A DNA stretch of 64,000 bases from the NCBI GenBank assembly GCA_965222975.1, contig CBDCVJ010000055.1, forward strand, positions 124,001 through 188,000, given 5' to 3'. Shown piece after piece: positions 36,225 to 44,518 of the stretch; position 1 is the stretch's first letter, and every line of letters starts with the position of its first letter. A model generated the notes under the pieces. It saw only the letters and a program-made list of their open reading frames with translations, made no database searches and was not told the DNA's origin. Origin of the DNA: UBA6168 sp965222975. GTDB lineage: Bacteria; Bacteroidota; Bacteroidia; Chitinophagales; Saprospiraceae. A program made the position numbers and the translations under genes.

Positions 36225-36866
36225 ATGAAAATCACCTCGACCCTCACCATCCTAATTTTATTCATCTCGCTCTTCCCCAGTTGCGAAAAAGACCCCGAAA
36301 TCATTACTGAAACCGTAACGGTCACCGACACCCTCGTCGTCACGCGAGTTGACACCTTTGTCGTTACCCAAGTGGATACGGTCATCCTCACCGTCACTGA
36401 TACTGTTACCCTCACAGAATTCATGCAGGACACAGCCACCACATTTATCCTTGTGCGCCATGCCGAAACAGCAGGAGGCAACGACCCCGTCCTCAGTATG
36501 GTAGGCATGGAGCGAGCAGAGGAACTGACTCGCATCATGGGCAGCCTTTCACTGGATGCCATTTATTCTACCAATTTCAACCGCACCATGCAAACGGCCA
36601 GCCCTGTCGCTGCTGCTCAAGGTTTGAGCATACAAACTTATGGTGGTTTCGACCTCGACCCTTTGTCTGATGAAATATTGGAAAATTATCCGGCAGGAAA
36701 AATATTGGTGGTAGGGCATTCCAATACGAGACCTGATTTTCTCAATGTGCTGACGGGCACAAACGGCTTTTCCCAATTGCCAGAAATGGAATACGACAAC
36801 CTTTTTATCATGACTGTTTTGGAGAAAGGGAGGGCAGAAGTGCTGCATTTGAAATATGGAGAGTAG
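36225..36866 (+). CDS. Lipoprotein histidine phosphatase with Thr/Val repeat stalk
   Basis: This gene encodes 213 aa. Lipoprotein signal with Cys20 (FPSC). Residues about 28-65 are a repeated pattern of seven to eight residues of the form V-T-x-x-D-T-x-V-V, read as VTDTLVVTRVDTFVVTQVDTV. The catalytic domain begins with the RHG-type motif LVRHAET (76-82), with R78-H79. A later VVGHSNT supplies the second catalytic His. Histidine phosphatases form a phosphohistidine intermediate; the substrate here is unknown. The domain is shorter than many family members but has both His motifs. The protein should sit on the periplasmic side or surface of a membrane, lifted by the beta-like Thr/Val stalk. 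Confidence 0.85.
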   Translation: MKITSTLTILILFISLFPSCEKDPEIITETVTVTDTLVVTRVDTFVVTQVDTVILTVTDTVTLTEFMQDTATTFILVRHAETAGGNDPVLSMVGMERAEELTRIMGSLSLDAIYSTNFNRTMQTASPVAAAQGLSIQTYGGFDLDPLSDEILENYPAGKILVVGHSNTRPDFLNVLTGTNGFSQLPEMEYDNLFIMTVLEKGRAEVLHLKYGE

Positions 36867-36914
36867 GAAACCTGGTAAATACGTTCATATTCATATCCAA
36901 GAGGCCATCCATTC

Positions 36915-37487
36915 TTATTTATACATCGAACTCCCGTCCAAATACTCAAATACTCCATCCGGCACCAAGTATTGTACTGATTTTCCCTCCTTAATACACT
37001 TTCGGATGTATGTTGCAGAAATATCCAGTAGCGGCGATTCAAAATGGTGAACGTGTGGGTGCGCTCCCAACTCGCCCAAGTCAAAATGGGGCCGTTTGTA
37101 CAAATAAATATGGTAGTCCCGTAGGATGAGTTTATAGTTTTTCCACTTGTGCAAGGTGGCTAAGTTGTCGCCGCCCATGATGAGGACAAATTCGTCTTCA
37201 GGGTGTTTTTCCTTTAAATAAGTCAATGTGTCAATAGTATAGGAAGGTTTGGGCAGGCCAAATTCGATACTGGAAGCGCGGAGCAACGGATTGTCACCAA
37301 TGGCCAATTGGACGAAATGCAAACGGTCGTAATCTTTGGCGAGGGTGGCCTTAGGTTTCAATGGGTTCTGCGGGCTGACCACAATCCATACCCGGTCGAG
37401 GTCAGTATGGGTTGCCATATAATTGGCAATAATCATATGTCCCACATGCACCGGGTTGAACGAACCGAAAAAGAGGCCTATTTTCAT
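36915..37487 (-). CDS. nadD: Nicotinate-nucleotide adenylyltransferase
   Basis: This gene encodes 190 aa, the normal length. NadD makes deamido-NAD from nicotinate mononucleotide and ATP. The nucleotidyltransferase motif GSFNPVHVGH is at 8-17 with the HxGH pair H14 and H17. Further marks are SPQNPLKPK, IMGGDNLATLHKWKNY and the C-terminal ISATYIRKCIKEG (ISxTxIR motif). It is cytoplasmic. It ends 48 bases from the oppositely oriented phosphatase gene and starts next to a word palindrome. Confidence 0.95.
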   Translation of the reverse strand: MKIGLFFGSFNPVHVGHMIIANYMATHTDLDRVWIVVSPQNPLKPKATLAKDYDRLHFVQLAIGDNPLLRASSIEFGLPKPSYTIDTLTYLKEKHPEDEFVLIMGGDNLATLHKWKNYKLILRDYHIYLYKRPHFDLGELGAHPHVHHFESPLLDISATYIRKCIKEGKSVQYLVPDGVFEYLDGSSMYK

Positions 37488-37492
37488 GATAT

Positions 37493-37584
37493 AAATGGTT
37501 GTATGGTTAAATGGCTAAATGGTTTTTAAACCAATTTTGATGGCATAAAAAAACCATTTAACCATCTAACCATTTAGCCATTCA
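37493..37584. repeat. Word palindrome (ATGGTTAAATGGCTAA words)
   Basis: The left arm repeats AATGGTTG, ATGGTTAA and ATGGCTAA. The right arm is its imperfect complement with CCATTTAACCATCTAACC. It lies six bases upstream of nadD. Confidence 0.8.
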
Positions 37585-37656
37585 TCTTAAAATTTTCTAC
37601 CTTGCCCGCCCAAATCGAACCGCAAGGTATTATTTTTCAAAAAATCCCACTTTATC

Positions 37657-37784
37657 AGTTTTGAGTACCAGAGTTTTTCCCAAAGGGATTCCTTCGGAAG
37701 AGATTTGAGTAAGTGCGTTCGTACTCAAAACTCAGCAAACCCAATAACTCAAAACTTACTAACTCAACAACTACTCAAAAATCA
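37657..37784. repeat. Word palindrome (ACTCAAAAC words) before fabH
   Basis: GTTTTGAGTACCAGAGTTTTT on the left is complementary to several tandem variants on the right (GTACTCAAAACTCAGC, AACTCAAAACTTACT, CAACTACTCAAAAATC). Its reading frame joins fabH only through a TTG start and is not considered coding. Confidence 0.65.
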
Positions 37785-37788
37785 CTTT

Positions 37789-38778
37789 ATGTCAAAAATC
37801 AAAGCCGCCATAACTGGCATTCAGGGCTATGTACCGGATTTTATTCTTTCCAATAAAGACCTCGAAAAAATGGTTGCCACTAATGATGAGTGGATTAGAA
37901 GCCGAACAGGCATTCAAGAGCGACGTATTTTAAAAGAACCGGGAAAAGCGACTTCCGACATGGGGGTGGAAGCCGTCAAAGGGCTTTTGGAAAAAACAGG
38001 CACTTCGCCCGATGATATCGAACTGGTCATTTGTGCTACCGTGACCCCCGATATGCAGTTCCCGGATACGGCCAATTTAATTGCTTATAAAACGGGCATC
38101 AAAAACGCCTTTACCTATGATATCAATGCTGCCTGTTCTGGATTTTTATTTGCCCTCTCTACAGGTGCAAAATTCATAGAATCAGGCACTTATAAAAAAA
38201 TCATCATCGTTGGGGCGGACATGATGTCCTCTATTATAGATTATACGGATCGCTCTACCTGCATCCTGTTTGGCGATGGGGCGGGTGCAGTTTTGCTTGA
38301 GCCAGCAGAAGAAGGACTGGGTATCTTCGATTCGATTTTAAAGAGCGACGCAGTGGGCATGCAATACCTCCACCAAAAAGCTGGTGGTTCGCTCAAGCCC
38401 GCCTCCCATGAGACAGTGGACGCCCGGGAGCATTACGTTTATCAGAATGGACGGCCTGTATTTAAAGCCGCCGTTTCGGGTATGGCAGATGTGGTGTTGA
38501 AAATAATGGAAAGGAATGGCCTCACTGCCGAAGATGTAGCTTGGGTCGTACCTCATCAGGCCAACCTGAGGATCATAGAAGCAGTATCCCGCATGGCTGA
38601 TTTTCCCATGGAAAAAGTCATGGTAAACATCCAAAAATACGGCAACACCACTGCCGGCACCATTCCTCTCTGCCTTTGGGAATGGGAAAACCAGTTGAAA
38701 AAAGGGGACAACCTCATTCTGACCGCCTTTGGTGGAGGCTATACATGGGGAGCAACTTGGTTGAAATGGGCTTATTGA
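37789..38778 (+). CDS. fabH: 3-oxoacyl-ACP synthase III (FabH)
   Basis: This gene encodes 329 aa from the ATG at 37789. A longer TTG form would read through the word palindrome and is rejected. FabH joins acetyl-CoA (or a branched starter) with malonyl-ACP to begin fatty acid synthesis. The catalytic triad is visible: C116 in AACSGF, H256 in VPHQANLRI and N286 in YGNTTAGTIP. The N-terminus GIQGYVPDFILSNKDLE and GADMMSSIIDYTDRSTCILFGDGAGA are typical. It lies upstream of efp-accB-accC, a common Bacteroidota grouping of lipid synthesis and translation genes. Confidence 0.95.
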   Translation: MSKIKAAITGIQGYVPDFILSNKDLEKMVATNDEWIRSRTGIQERRILKEPGKATSDMGVEAVKGLLEKTGTSPDDIELVICATVTPDMQFPDTANLIAYKTGIKNAFTYDINAACSGFLFALSTGAKFIESGTYKKIIIVGADMMSSIIDYTDRSTCILFGDGAGAVLLEPAEEGLGIFDSILKSDAVGMQYLHQKAGGSLKPASHETVDAREHYVYQNGRPVFKAAVSGMADVVLKIMERNGLTAEDVAWVVPHQANLRIIEAVSRMADFPMEKVMVNIQKYGNTTAGTIPLCLWEWENQLKKGDNLILTAFGGGYTWGATWLKWAY

Positions 38779-38859
38779 ATGGTTCCATAGTTTCATGGTT
38801 TCAATGTTCCATTCCAAAAATCCATGAAACAATGAAACTATGAAACTATGGAACAATGA
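38777..38859. repeat. Word palindrome (AGTTTCAT words) after fabH
   Basis: GGTTCCATAGTTTCATGGTT on the left and its near complement on the right (GAAACTATGAAACTATGGAA) enclose a loop of about 15 bases. The GTTTCAT word is repeated three times per arm. It begins in the fabH stop codon and may end that transcript. Confidence 0.8.
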
Positions 38860-38870
38860 CCGCCCTTTCT

Positions 38871-38878
38871 TACTTTTG
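38871..38878 (+). promoter_or_regulatory. Probable -7 box TACTTTTG upstream of efp
   Basis: This TAnnTTTG box followed by CGCCGC lies 181 bases before the efp ATG, implying a long leader. No -33 box is clear. Confidence 0.45.
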
Positions 38879-39058
38879 CGCCGCTTTTGGCAAATCTTGC
38901 TAAAATGCTTGAAATTACCCATTCACTATCAATCATTTAGGGGTGTTTAGGAAAATTTCCTGAAGGTCATAGTTGAGATGATTTTAGAAAGTTTCACCTA
39001 AGAATTAAGGATCAGCAATTTTTTTTGAACGTTACCCGACCAGAAAATTTTAAATCCA

Positions 39059-39619
39059 ATGGCAACTACTTCCGATATCCGCAACGGTATGTGTTTAGAA
39101 TTCAATAACGACATTTGGTCAATAGTAGAATTCCAACACGTAAAACCAGGCAAAGGCGCTGCATTTGTAAGGACTAAATTAAAATCACTGACCAAGGGCA
39201 AAGTAGTTGATAACACTTTTTCTGCAGGCCATAAGATTGATGAGGTACGGGTAGAGCGGCGTCATTTTCAATTCCTGTACAAAGACGATATGGGCTACCA
39301 TTTCATGAACATGGAAACCTATGATCAGATCACCTTGCAGGAATCCCTGATCGAGAACCCCAAATTCCTAAAAGGTGAGATGATGGTGGAAGTGCTGTAT
39401 CATGCCGAAAAAGATGTCCCATTAAATATGGAAATGCCTGTATTGGCTGAATATGAAGTGACTTATACAGAGCCGGGTGTGAAAGGCGATACAGCAACCA
39501 ATACTTTCAAGCCAGCTACCATAGATACAAACGTAGAAGTCCGGGTTCCCTTATTCATTAATACCGGAGATATTATCAAACTCAATCCCCGAACGGGTGA
39601 GTATCAAGGAAGGGCATAA
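39059..39619 (+). CDS. efp: Translation elongation factor P
   Basis: This gene encodes 186 aa, the standard length. EF-P binds between the P and E sites and rescues ribosomes stalled at polyproline. The KOW-like N-domain carries the tip loop PGKG with K32, the position that is modified in some bacteria. The middle domain (MGYHFMNMETYDQITL) and the C-terminal OB domain (VRVPLFINTGDIIKLNPRTGEYQGRA) are complete. It is in line with accB and accC; a 96-base gap with a palindrome separates it from accB. Confidence 0.96.
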   Translation: MATTSDIRNGMCLEFNNDIWSIVEFQHVKPGKGAAFVRTKLKSLTKGKVVDNTFSAGHKIDEVRVERRHFQFLYKDDMGYHFMNMETYDQITLQESLIENPKFLKGEMMVEVLYHAEKDVPLNMEMPVLAEYEVTYTEPGVKGDTATNTFKPATIDTNVEVRVPLFINTGDIIKLNPRTGEYQGRA

Positions 39620-39620
39620 A

Positions 39621-39700
39621 ATCGGTATAACGGTGTACCGGTACATCGGTATAACGGCGACTTCGCCGATAAACCGATATACCGATATACCGTTACACTG
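39621..39700. repeat. Word palindrome (CGGTATAAC/CCGATATAC words) between efp and accB
   Basis: The left arm contains CGGTATAACGGTGTACCGGT and the right arm ACCGATATACCGATATACCG, with a short perfect hairpin CGGCGACTTCGCCG at the tip. The word of about nine bases is repeated three to four times per arm. Confidence 0.8.
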
Positions 39701-39715
39701 TCAAAACGATAAAAC

Positions 39716-40243
39716 ATGACTTTTCAGGAAATCACAGAGTTGATCAAAACGATCAGCAAGTCAAAATTGGCTGAATTTAAATTAAAAGACGGTGATTTTG
39801 AACTGTCGATCAAAACCGAAAGTTACAAGGACACCAAATCGGCAAAGGTGGTCCAAGCCCCTATCCCAGTAGCTGCTGCTCCTATTACAGCAGCTGTTAC
39901 TGCTCCAGCCGTTGCGCCCCCCCCCGTCTCCGCTGACCCCGTACCAGCACCACCCAAAGAAGCAACCCCTGTTTCTGAGGAGCCCTCAGCCGACACGAGC
40001 AAATATTTAGAAGTCAAATCTCCTATGGTCGGCACTTTTTACCGATCCAGCTCTCCAGAGAAACCTGCCTATGTAGAAGTCGGGCAGTCTATCAAAAAAG
40101 GCGATGTTGTGTGCATTATTGAAGCCATGAAGCTGTTCAATGAAATCGAAGCAGAAATAAGCGGTAAGATTGTTAAAGCCCTGGTGGACAATGCCAAACC
40201 CGTCGAATACGACCAAGTCCTCTTCCTTGTAGAACCGGAATAA
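39716..40243 (+). CDS. accB: Biotin carboxyl carrier protein of acetyl-CoA carboxylase
   Basis: This gene encodes 175 aa. The N-terminal helix region (EITELIKTISKSKLAEFKLK) is followed by an Ala/Pro-rich linker (about 45-95) and the biotinyl domain (about 100-175). The biotin lysine is K139 in the EAMKLFNE motif. The holo-protein carries CO2 from biotin carboxylase to the carboxyltransferase in malonyl-CoA synthesis. accC follows after an 80-base gap occupied by a word palindrome. Length and motifs are normal. Confidence 0.95.
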   Translation: MTFQEITELIKTISKSKLAEFKLKDGDFELSIKTESYKDTKSAKVVQAPIPVAAAPITAAVTAPAVAPPPVSADPVPAPPKEATPVSEEPSADTSKYLEVKSPMVGTFYRSSSPEKPAYVEVGQSIKKGDVVCIIEAMKLFNEIEAEISGKIVKALVDNAKPVEYDQVLFLVEPE

Positions 40244-40244
40244 A

Positions 40245-40314
40245 GAATGGTGAATGGTGAATGATGAATGGTGAATTGAAATTCATTCACCATTCACCAT
40301 TCACCATTCACCAT
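40245..40314. repeat. Word palindrome (GAATGGT words) between accB and accC
   Basis: The left arm is AATGGTGAATGGTGAATG-like with one variant unit (GAATGAT), and the right arm is the complement with four CACCATT units. The loop is nearly absent. It fills almost the whole gap between the two genes. Confidence 0.85.
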
Positions 40315-40323
40315 TAATCAACT

Positions 40324-41669
40324 ATGTTCGAAAAAATACTCATAGCTAACCGTGGTGAAATAGCCCTCCGCATTATCCGTACCTGCCGGAAATGGGCATC
40401 AAGACAGTGGCCGTGTTTTCGACCGCAGATGCGGATAGCCTGCACGTCCGTTTTGCTGATGAGGCAGTCTGCATTGGACCGCCCCCCTCTACTGATTCCT
40501 ATCTGAACATCCCTCGTCTCATGGCTGCCTGTGAAATTACAAATGCCGATGCCATCCACCCCGGCTATGGCTTTTTGGCTGAAAACGCTGATTTTGCTGA
40601 AATATGTACTGAATATGGCATCAAGTTTATTGGCCCCCAACCAGAGCATATCCGCAAAATGGGCGATAAGATCACTGCCAAAACCACTATGGTCGAAGCG
40701 GGCGTACCTGTCGTACCAGGATCGGACGGCCTCATCACTGACCCAGAGGAAGCAAAGGGCCTGGCCAAAGAAATTGGCTACCCTGTCATCCTGAAAGCAA
40801 CAGCAGGTGGAGGGGGTAAAGGGATGCGGATCGTATGGAAAGAAGAGGAATTTGAAGATCAATGGAGCATGGCCCGCAACGAGGCCAAGGCTGCTTTTTC
40901 GAATGATGGCATTTATTTGGAAAAATTTGTGGAAGAACCCCGCCACATCGAAATCCAGATCGCTGGCGACCAGCAAGGGAATGTCTGCCACCTATCCGAA
41001 AGGGAATGCTCCATCCAAAGACGCCATCAGAAATTGGTAGAAGAAAGCCCCTCCCCTTTCATGACACCTGAACTCAGGGAAAAAATGGGCGAGGCTGCCA
41101 TTCTCGCCGGTAAGTGCATCAATTATGAAGGCGTCGGAACGGTCGAATTTCTGGTTGACAAACACCGCAATTTTTATTTCATGGAAATGAATACCCGTAT
41201 TCAGGTGGAACACACTGTTACGGAAGAAGTCATTGACCATGACCTCATCAAAGAACAAATCAAAATTGCTGCCGGCATCCCCATTTCTGGTGAAAACTAC
41301 ATACCCATTATGCATGCCATGGAATGCCGTATCAATGCGGAGGATGTGTATAAAGGTTTCCGCCCATCCCCCGGCCTGATCACTTCCTTGCACACTGCCA
41401 AAGGCCACGGCGTGCGGGTGGACACCCATGTGTACGCTGGCTACCAAATTTCCCCCTATTACGACTCCATGATTGCCAAACTCATCTGCCGGGCACAAAC
41501 CCGAGAAGAGTGTATTGCAAAAATGGAGCGGGCGCTGGAAGAATTTATTGTGGAAGGCATAAAAACGACAATCCCATTTCACAAAAAATTGATGAAAGAT
41601 CGGCAGTTCCGTTCTGGGGATTTCCATACTGGTTTTTTAAATACTTTTTCCATGGACGAAGAAGAGTAG
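40324..41669 (+). CDS. accC: Biotin carboxylase AccC, one-base frameshift near residue 22
   Basis: The first 22 codons read MFEKILIANRGEIALRIIRT plus CR, the normal AccC start. At about 40,388-40,390 the frame shifts. The family sequence continues in the next frame from the ATG at 40392 (MGIKTVAVFSTADADSLHV) to 41669, together about 448 aa, the usual length. Restoring one G in the CGG (to read CGG GAA ATG) joins the frames. The ATP-grasp glycine loop KATAGGGGKGMR, the FLVDKHRNFYFMEMNTRIQVEHTVTE active-site stretch and the C-terminus are intact. AccC carboxylates biotin on AccB using ATP and bicarbonate and is normally essential. So a sequencing error is the simplest explanation; recoding or initiation at 40392 are alternatives. 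Confidence 0.88.
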
Positions 41670-41736
41670 AATGGTTTTCTGTTTTTATGTGCCTTTTTAT
41701 TCAATTCTATTTCTGTATTACTCTTATTTCAAAAAA

Positions 41737-41756
41737 TTGTAACTTTCCAGTTACAA
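41737..41756. repeat. Perfect 8-bp palindrome TTGTAACT-AGTTACAA
   Basis: TTGTAACT, four bases, AGTTACAA. It lies 47 bases before the ATG at 41803, so it could be an operator or short hairpin in the leader. No regulator is linked to it. Confidence 0.5.
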
Positions 41757-41802
41757 TGGACCACCTTACCCTTTACTTTAATACACAACCAAACAAATTA
41801 TA

Positions 41803-42408
41803 ATGATGAAAAATATAATCCTCTTGGCTACCCTGCTGTTCCCATTATTTTTGTCAGCTCAAAAAAGACCTGCTGTGGAGGTCACCGACAAAAAAGATGG
41901 CAGCACCATTTTCGTGAACGGAAAAAACAACTCTAAGACCGATCAAGAAGTCGAGCTAATACTCACCAGTAAAGGCTTTGGTTATGAATCGGAAAAAACC
42001 TTTACAAAAATAATTCTCGCCAAATCGAAAATGGAATTACTTGAACTTACACCTGAGGCTGGCGAAAAATGGTCTTACTCCTATAAAGTTAAATTTGGCA
42101 CCCATCATAACAAAGCTGCTGCCATGCCCGATCCAAGATCGGGAAGTGAAAAGATTTCCATATTCACAGATTATGGTTGCAATAGGAGCGGCATCACAAT
42201 GAATTATTTGAAAAACAAAAAAGTCAAGTTTAAAGAACACGATATCAGTAAAGGCAAAAAAAACAAAGAACTATTGAACCAACAATTATCTGCTCATGGG
42301 ATTGAAAATGAGTCGCTGGTGACTCCAGTCATAGTGGTAGATGATAAAGTCTATGCAAATATTGAAAATCTATATTTATTTTTAGAAAAATTGGCGAGGG
42401 AGAAATAA
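41803..42408 (+). CDS. Secreted protein with glutaredoxin-like C-terminal domain
   Basis: This gene encodes 201 aa (a second ATG follows directly). Signal peptide about 1-20 (FLSAQ). Residues about 21-110 form a beta-rich domain, and about 115-200 resemble a glutaredoxin/thioredoxin fold: ISIFTDYGCNRSGITMNYL, then VKFKEHDIS, then VTPVIVVDDKVYANIENL with the cis-Pro. The active-site motif is CNRS, a monothiol form. It could act in periplasmic thiol redox or glutathione handling. The exact substrate is unknown. It stands alone between accC and a small barrel-like protein. Confidence 0.75.
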   Translation: MMKNIILLATLLFPLFLSAQKRPAVEVTDKKDGSTIFVNGKNNSKTDQEVELILTSKGFGYESEKTFTKIILAKSKMELLELTPEAGEKWSYSYKVKFGTHHNKAAAMPDPRSGSEKISIFTDYGCNRSGITMNYLKNKKVKFKEHDISKGKKNKELLNQQLSAHGIENESLVTPVIVVDDKVYANIENLYLFLEKLAREK

Positions 42409-42498
42409 ACACAGGGATAACTTTACATATTTAGCTTTTATAACCATTTGCAAAAATTAATGTTTTTGGGTTCTAAATTATTTTACGTGGTTGAAATA

Positions 42499-42530
42499 AG
42501 ATTTACAAATTTTTGAAATTTAGCAAATCA
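42499..42530. repeat. Short palindrome AGATTT...AAATC, copy 2
   Basis: AGATTTACAAATTT pairs with AAATTTAGCAAATC. It is a near copy of 15580-15612, located 46 bases before the ATG at 42576. Confidence 0.6.
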
Positions 42531-42575
42531 GCCAACCCTTTCTGCTCTCACATGATTTATTTTACTCCTAAGACT

Positions 42576-43121
42576 ATGATTCTAAAACACTTCTTAATCC
42601 TCATTATTCCTTTATTTTTTTCCTGTTTTAATCTTTCAGCCCAAACTTTAAAAAAAGGATATTGGGTTGGAGGTATTACTTCTGGCATTCTTGGGAAATA
42701 CGCAGCCGCCAATTATTTGGGAACAGAGGAAGACTACAAAATTAGTATATCACTTGCCCCTGAAATCGGTAAAATGGTTTCACAGAAAACTATGCTTGGA
42801 GCCCAACTTGGCTTTGGGTACGAAACAAATTTTTCTTCAGATGTTATATTATTAGGGATAACACCTTTTATTAGAAGTTATAATCAGCTAAACGAAAAAT
42901 TATTCGTATTTCTTGAAATAAGTGCAGGGCCACTTATGGTGCATGCTACTCCAACCACCAATTATGGTGGATTGGCTTCAACGATCGCTGGAATGGATTA
43001 CTTTATATTGAAAAATGCAACAATAGGAGCAAGATTTGGCCCTGCCTTGACTTATTATGACGAAAGGGTAAGTTTGGATTTAGGTTTAATTTTTGGGCTT
43101 TCTATCGTTTTACAAAAATGA
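42576..43121 (+). CDS. Small outer-membrane beta-barrel-like protein
   Basis: This gene encodes 181 aa from the ATG at 42576. An upstream in-frame ATG would add 21 residues read from the palindrome. Signal peptide about 1-23 (NLSAQ). The rest alternates hydrophobic and polar residues as in amphipathic strands (GYWVGGITSGILG, AQLGFGYETNF, IGARFGPALTYY) and ends in LIFGLSIVLQK. This suits a small outer-membrane barrel, but no family signature is seen. It stands alone and is convergent with the DUF2851 gene. Confidence 0.7.
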   Translation: MILKHFLILIIPLFFSCFNLSAQTLKKGYWVGGITSGILGKYAAANYLGTEEDYKISISLAPEIGKMVSQKTMLGAQLGFGYETNFSSDVILLGITPFIRSYNQLNEKLFVFLEISAGPLMVHATPTTNYGGLASTIAGMDYFILKNATIGARFGPALTYYDERVSLDLGLIFGLSIVLQK

Positions 43122-43147
43122 ATTCCTCATAGTCCCTATAGTTATTC

Positions 43148-44416
43148 CTATTTCAAAATCGCCCCACCAATACTACATTCCAAACATTTTCTATTATTAC
43201 AATATTCATTTTTTAACTGCAACAAAGCCTGCGTCCGATAAGCAGAGTCGGCGTCCATGCCCAGTGCTTCCCAACCTTTAATAATAGTATTCTTTTCCGG
43301 TTTCAATTCTTCCAATAGCCGCAACGCTTTATCCTTATAATCTTCTTCCCTTATTTCGTTTCCATATAAAAATAAAAAAGGAACAATGGTATTAATGGTC
43401 AATAAATGGATGGCTTGTTTACCAAAAGATTTATTTCTTTTTTCCGATTCTTTTTCAAACGTATAATGAGTGAGCCAATAGCCGTCGAGTTTTACAGAAA
43501 ATAATTCTTCAATTTCCTTTAATGTTTCCACTTCTAATATTTTCCTAAACAAATGCACCGAGCGGTGAATCAATTTTGCAAATTGAGCCAAACGGACAGT
43601 TGGGAAATTGCCAGGATGTAAACGGAGAAATTTCCACATGACCGAATTAATAGATGATAAATTAAATTTCTTTTTTAAAAAAGAATATTCTTTTTTTAAT
43701 TCATTGGGATAAATATCGTCGAACTCTTTTTCCAGCATACCAGCCTGTCCAAATATCATGGCCTCTATTTGCAGTAAATTATCTTTATGTCGGGCCAATA
43801 TATTTTGCGGCAGCGAACGAGCCATTAATTCAAACGGTTCAACATTTATTTTCAATCCAAAATTTCGGGCAGTAAACTGATAAAACGTTTCTTCCCAATC
43901 CATTTTATTTTTTAATAAAACCGATTTAATCGACTCTGTTTTTCTTTGCAGCCTTTCGACCAATAAACGATCGAGCCACAAGTTTTTCGTCATTTCTGGA
44001 ATGGAGTTAAATTGGTGCTGGCAGGGGATCCAATACTCGTTGTGCAATATTTTTTGGTAATTACCAAGCAATTTGGTGGGCACCCGTTTTTTCATTTCGA
44101 GGCAAGGAATGCGGCTGCCGTCCTTTCGCAAAACGGGCAGGTCTTCTTCCATCACCACATGCAAAATAACATTATTATAGGCATCATCATATTGATGGTC
44201 ATGGATAGACCATTCAGAGGATTTCAAATGCATTTCCACATTGCCCGCCCATTGTGTCCCATCAATGCGCAATCGGGCATTGGAGAAGTCAGGACCAGCA
44301 TGGTTATTATGCTCGCCGGGGTGGATAATTTCGATTTTTTCACCAGTGGTGGAAAGGAGGTCGGTGTGGTCAAAACGCCGAAACCGCCACAGGAAGTGGA
44401 GGAAGTTTTCTTTCAT
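43148..44416 (-). CDS. DUF2851 family protein
   Basis: This gene encodes 422 aa, typical for DUF2851, a family found widely in Bacteroidota with no established function. Marks are the N-terminal ENFLHFLWRFRRFD, HPGEHNNHAGPDFSNARLRI, the conserved WAGNVEMHLKSSEW with NVILHVV, and a C-terminal cysteine pair cluster CNNRKCLECSIG that could bind metal. It is cytoplasmic; no signal peptide is visible. The ATG at 44416 fits the family start. The family's N-terminal region resembles nuclease-like folds, but catalysis is unproven. Confidence 0.88.
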   Translation of the reverse strand: MKENFLHFLWRFRRFDHTDLLSTTGEKIEIIHPGEHNNHAGPDFSNARLRIDGTQWAGNVEMHLKSSEWSIHDHQYDDAYNNVILHVVMEEDLPVLRKDGSRIPCLEMKKRVPTKLLGNYQKILHNEYWIPCQHQFNSIPEMTKNLWLDRLLVERLQRKTESIKSVLLKNKMDWEETFYQFTARNFGLKINVEPFELMARSLPQNILARHKDNLLQIEAMIFGQAGMLEKEFDDIYPNELKKEYSFLKKKFNLSSINSVMWKFLRLHPGNFPTVRLAQFAKLIHRSVHLFRKILEVETLKEIEELFSVKLDGYWLTHYTFEKESEKRNKSFGKQAIHLLTINTIVPFLFLYGNEIREEDYKDKALRLLEELKPEKNTIIKGWEALGMDADSAYRTQALLQLKNEYCNNRKCLECSIGGAILK

Positions 44417-44518
44417 AGTAGGGGGTGTTATGGTTCTGTAAATCAGCCAAATGTATGTAACTCAAATTGATTTTCCCATACTTAAGTACCTTGACACATA
44501 TAATTATCAGTAAGGCAA

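Noticed and set aside
37705..37788. N-terminal extension of FabH from a TTG
   Set aside because: The extension is read through a word palindrome and is not like any FabH start; the ATG at 37789 matches the family.
39621..40314. CRISPR-like arrays in the word-repeat gaps
   Set aside because: The repeated units are 7-9 bases, have no spacers and are arranged as inverted arms, so they are palindromes, not arrays.
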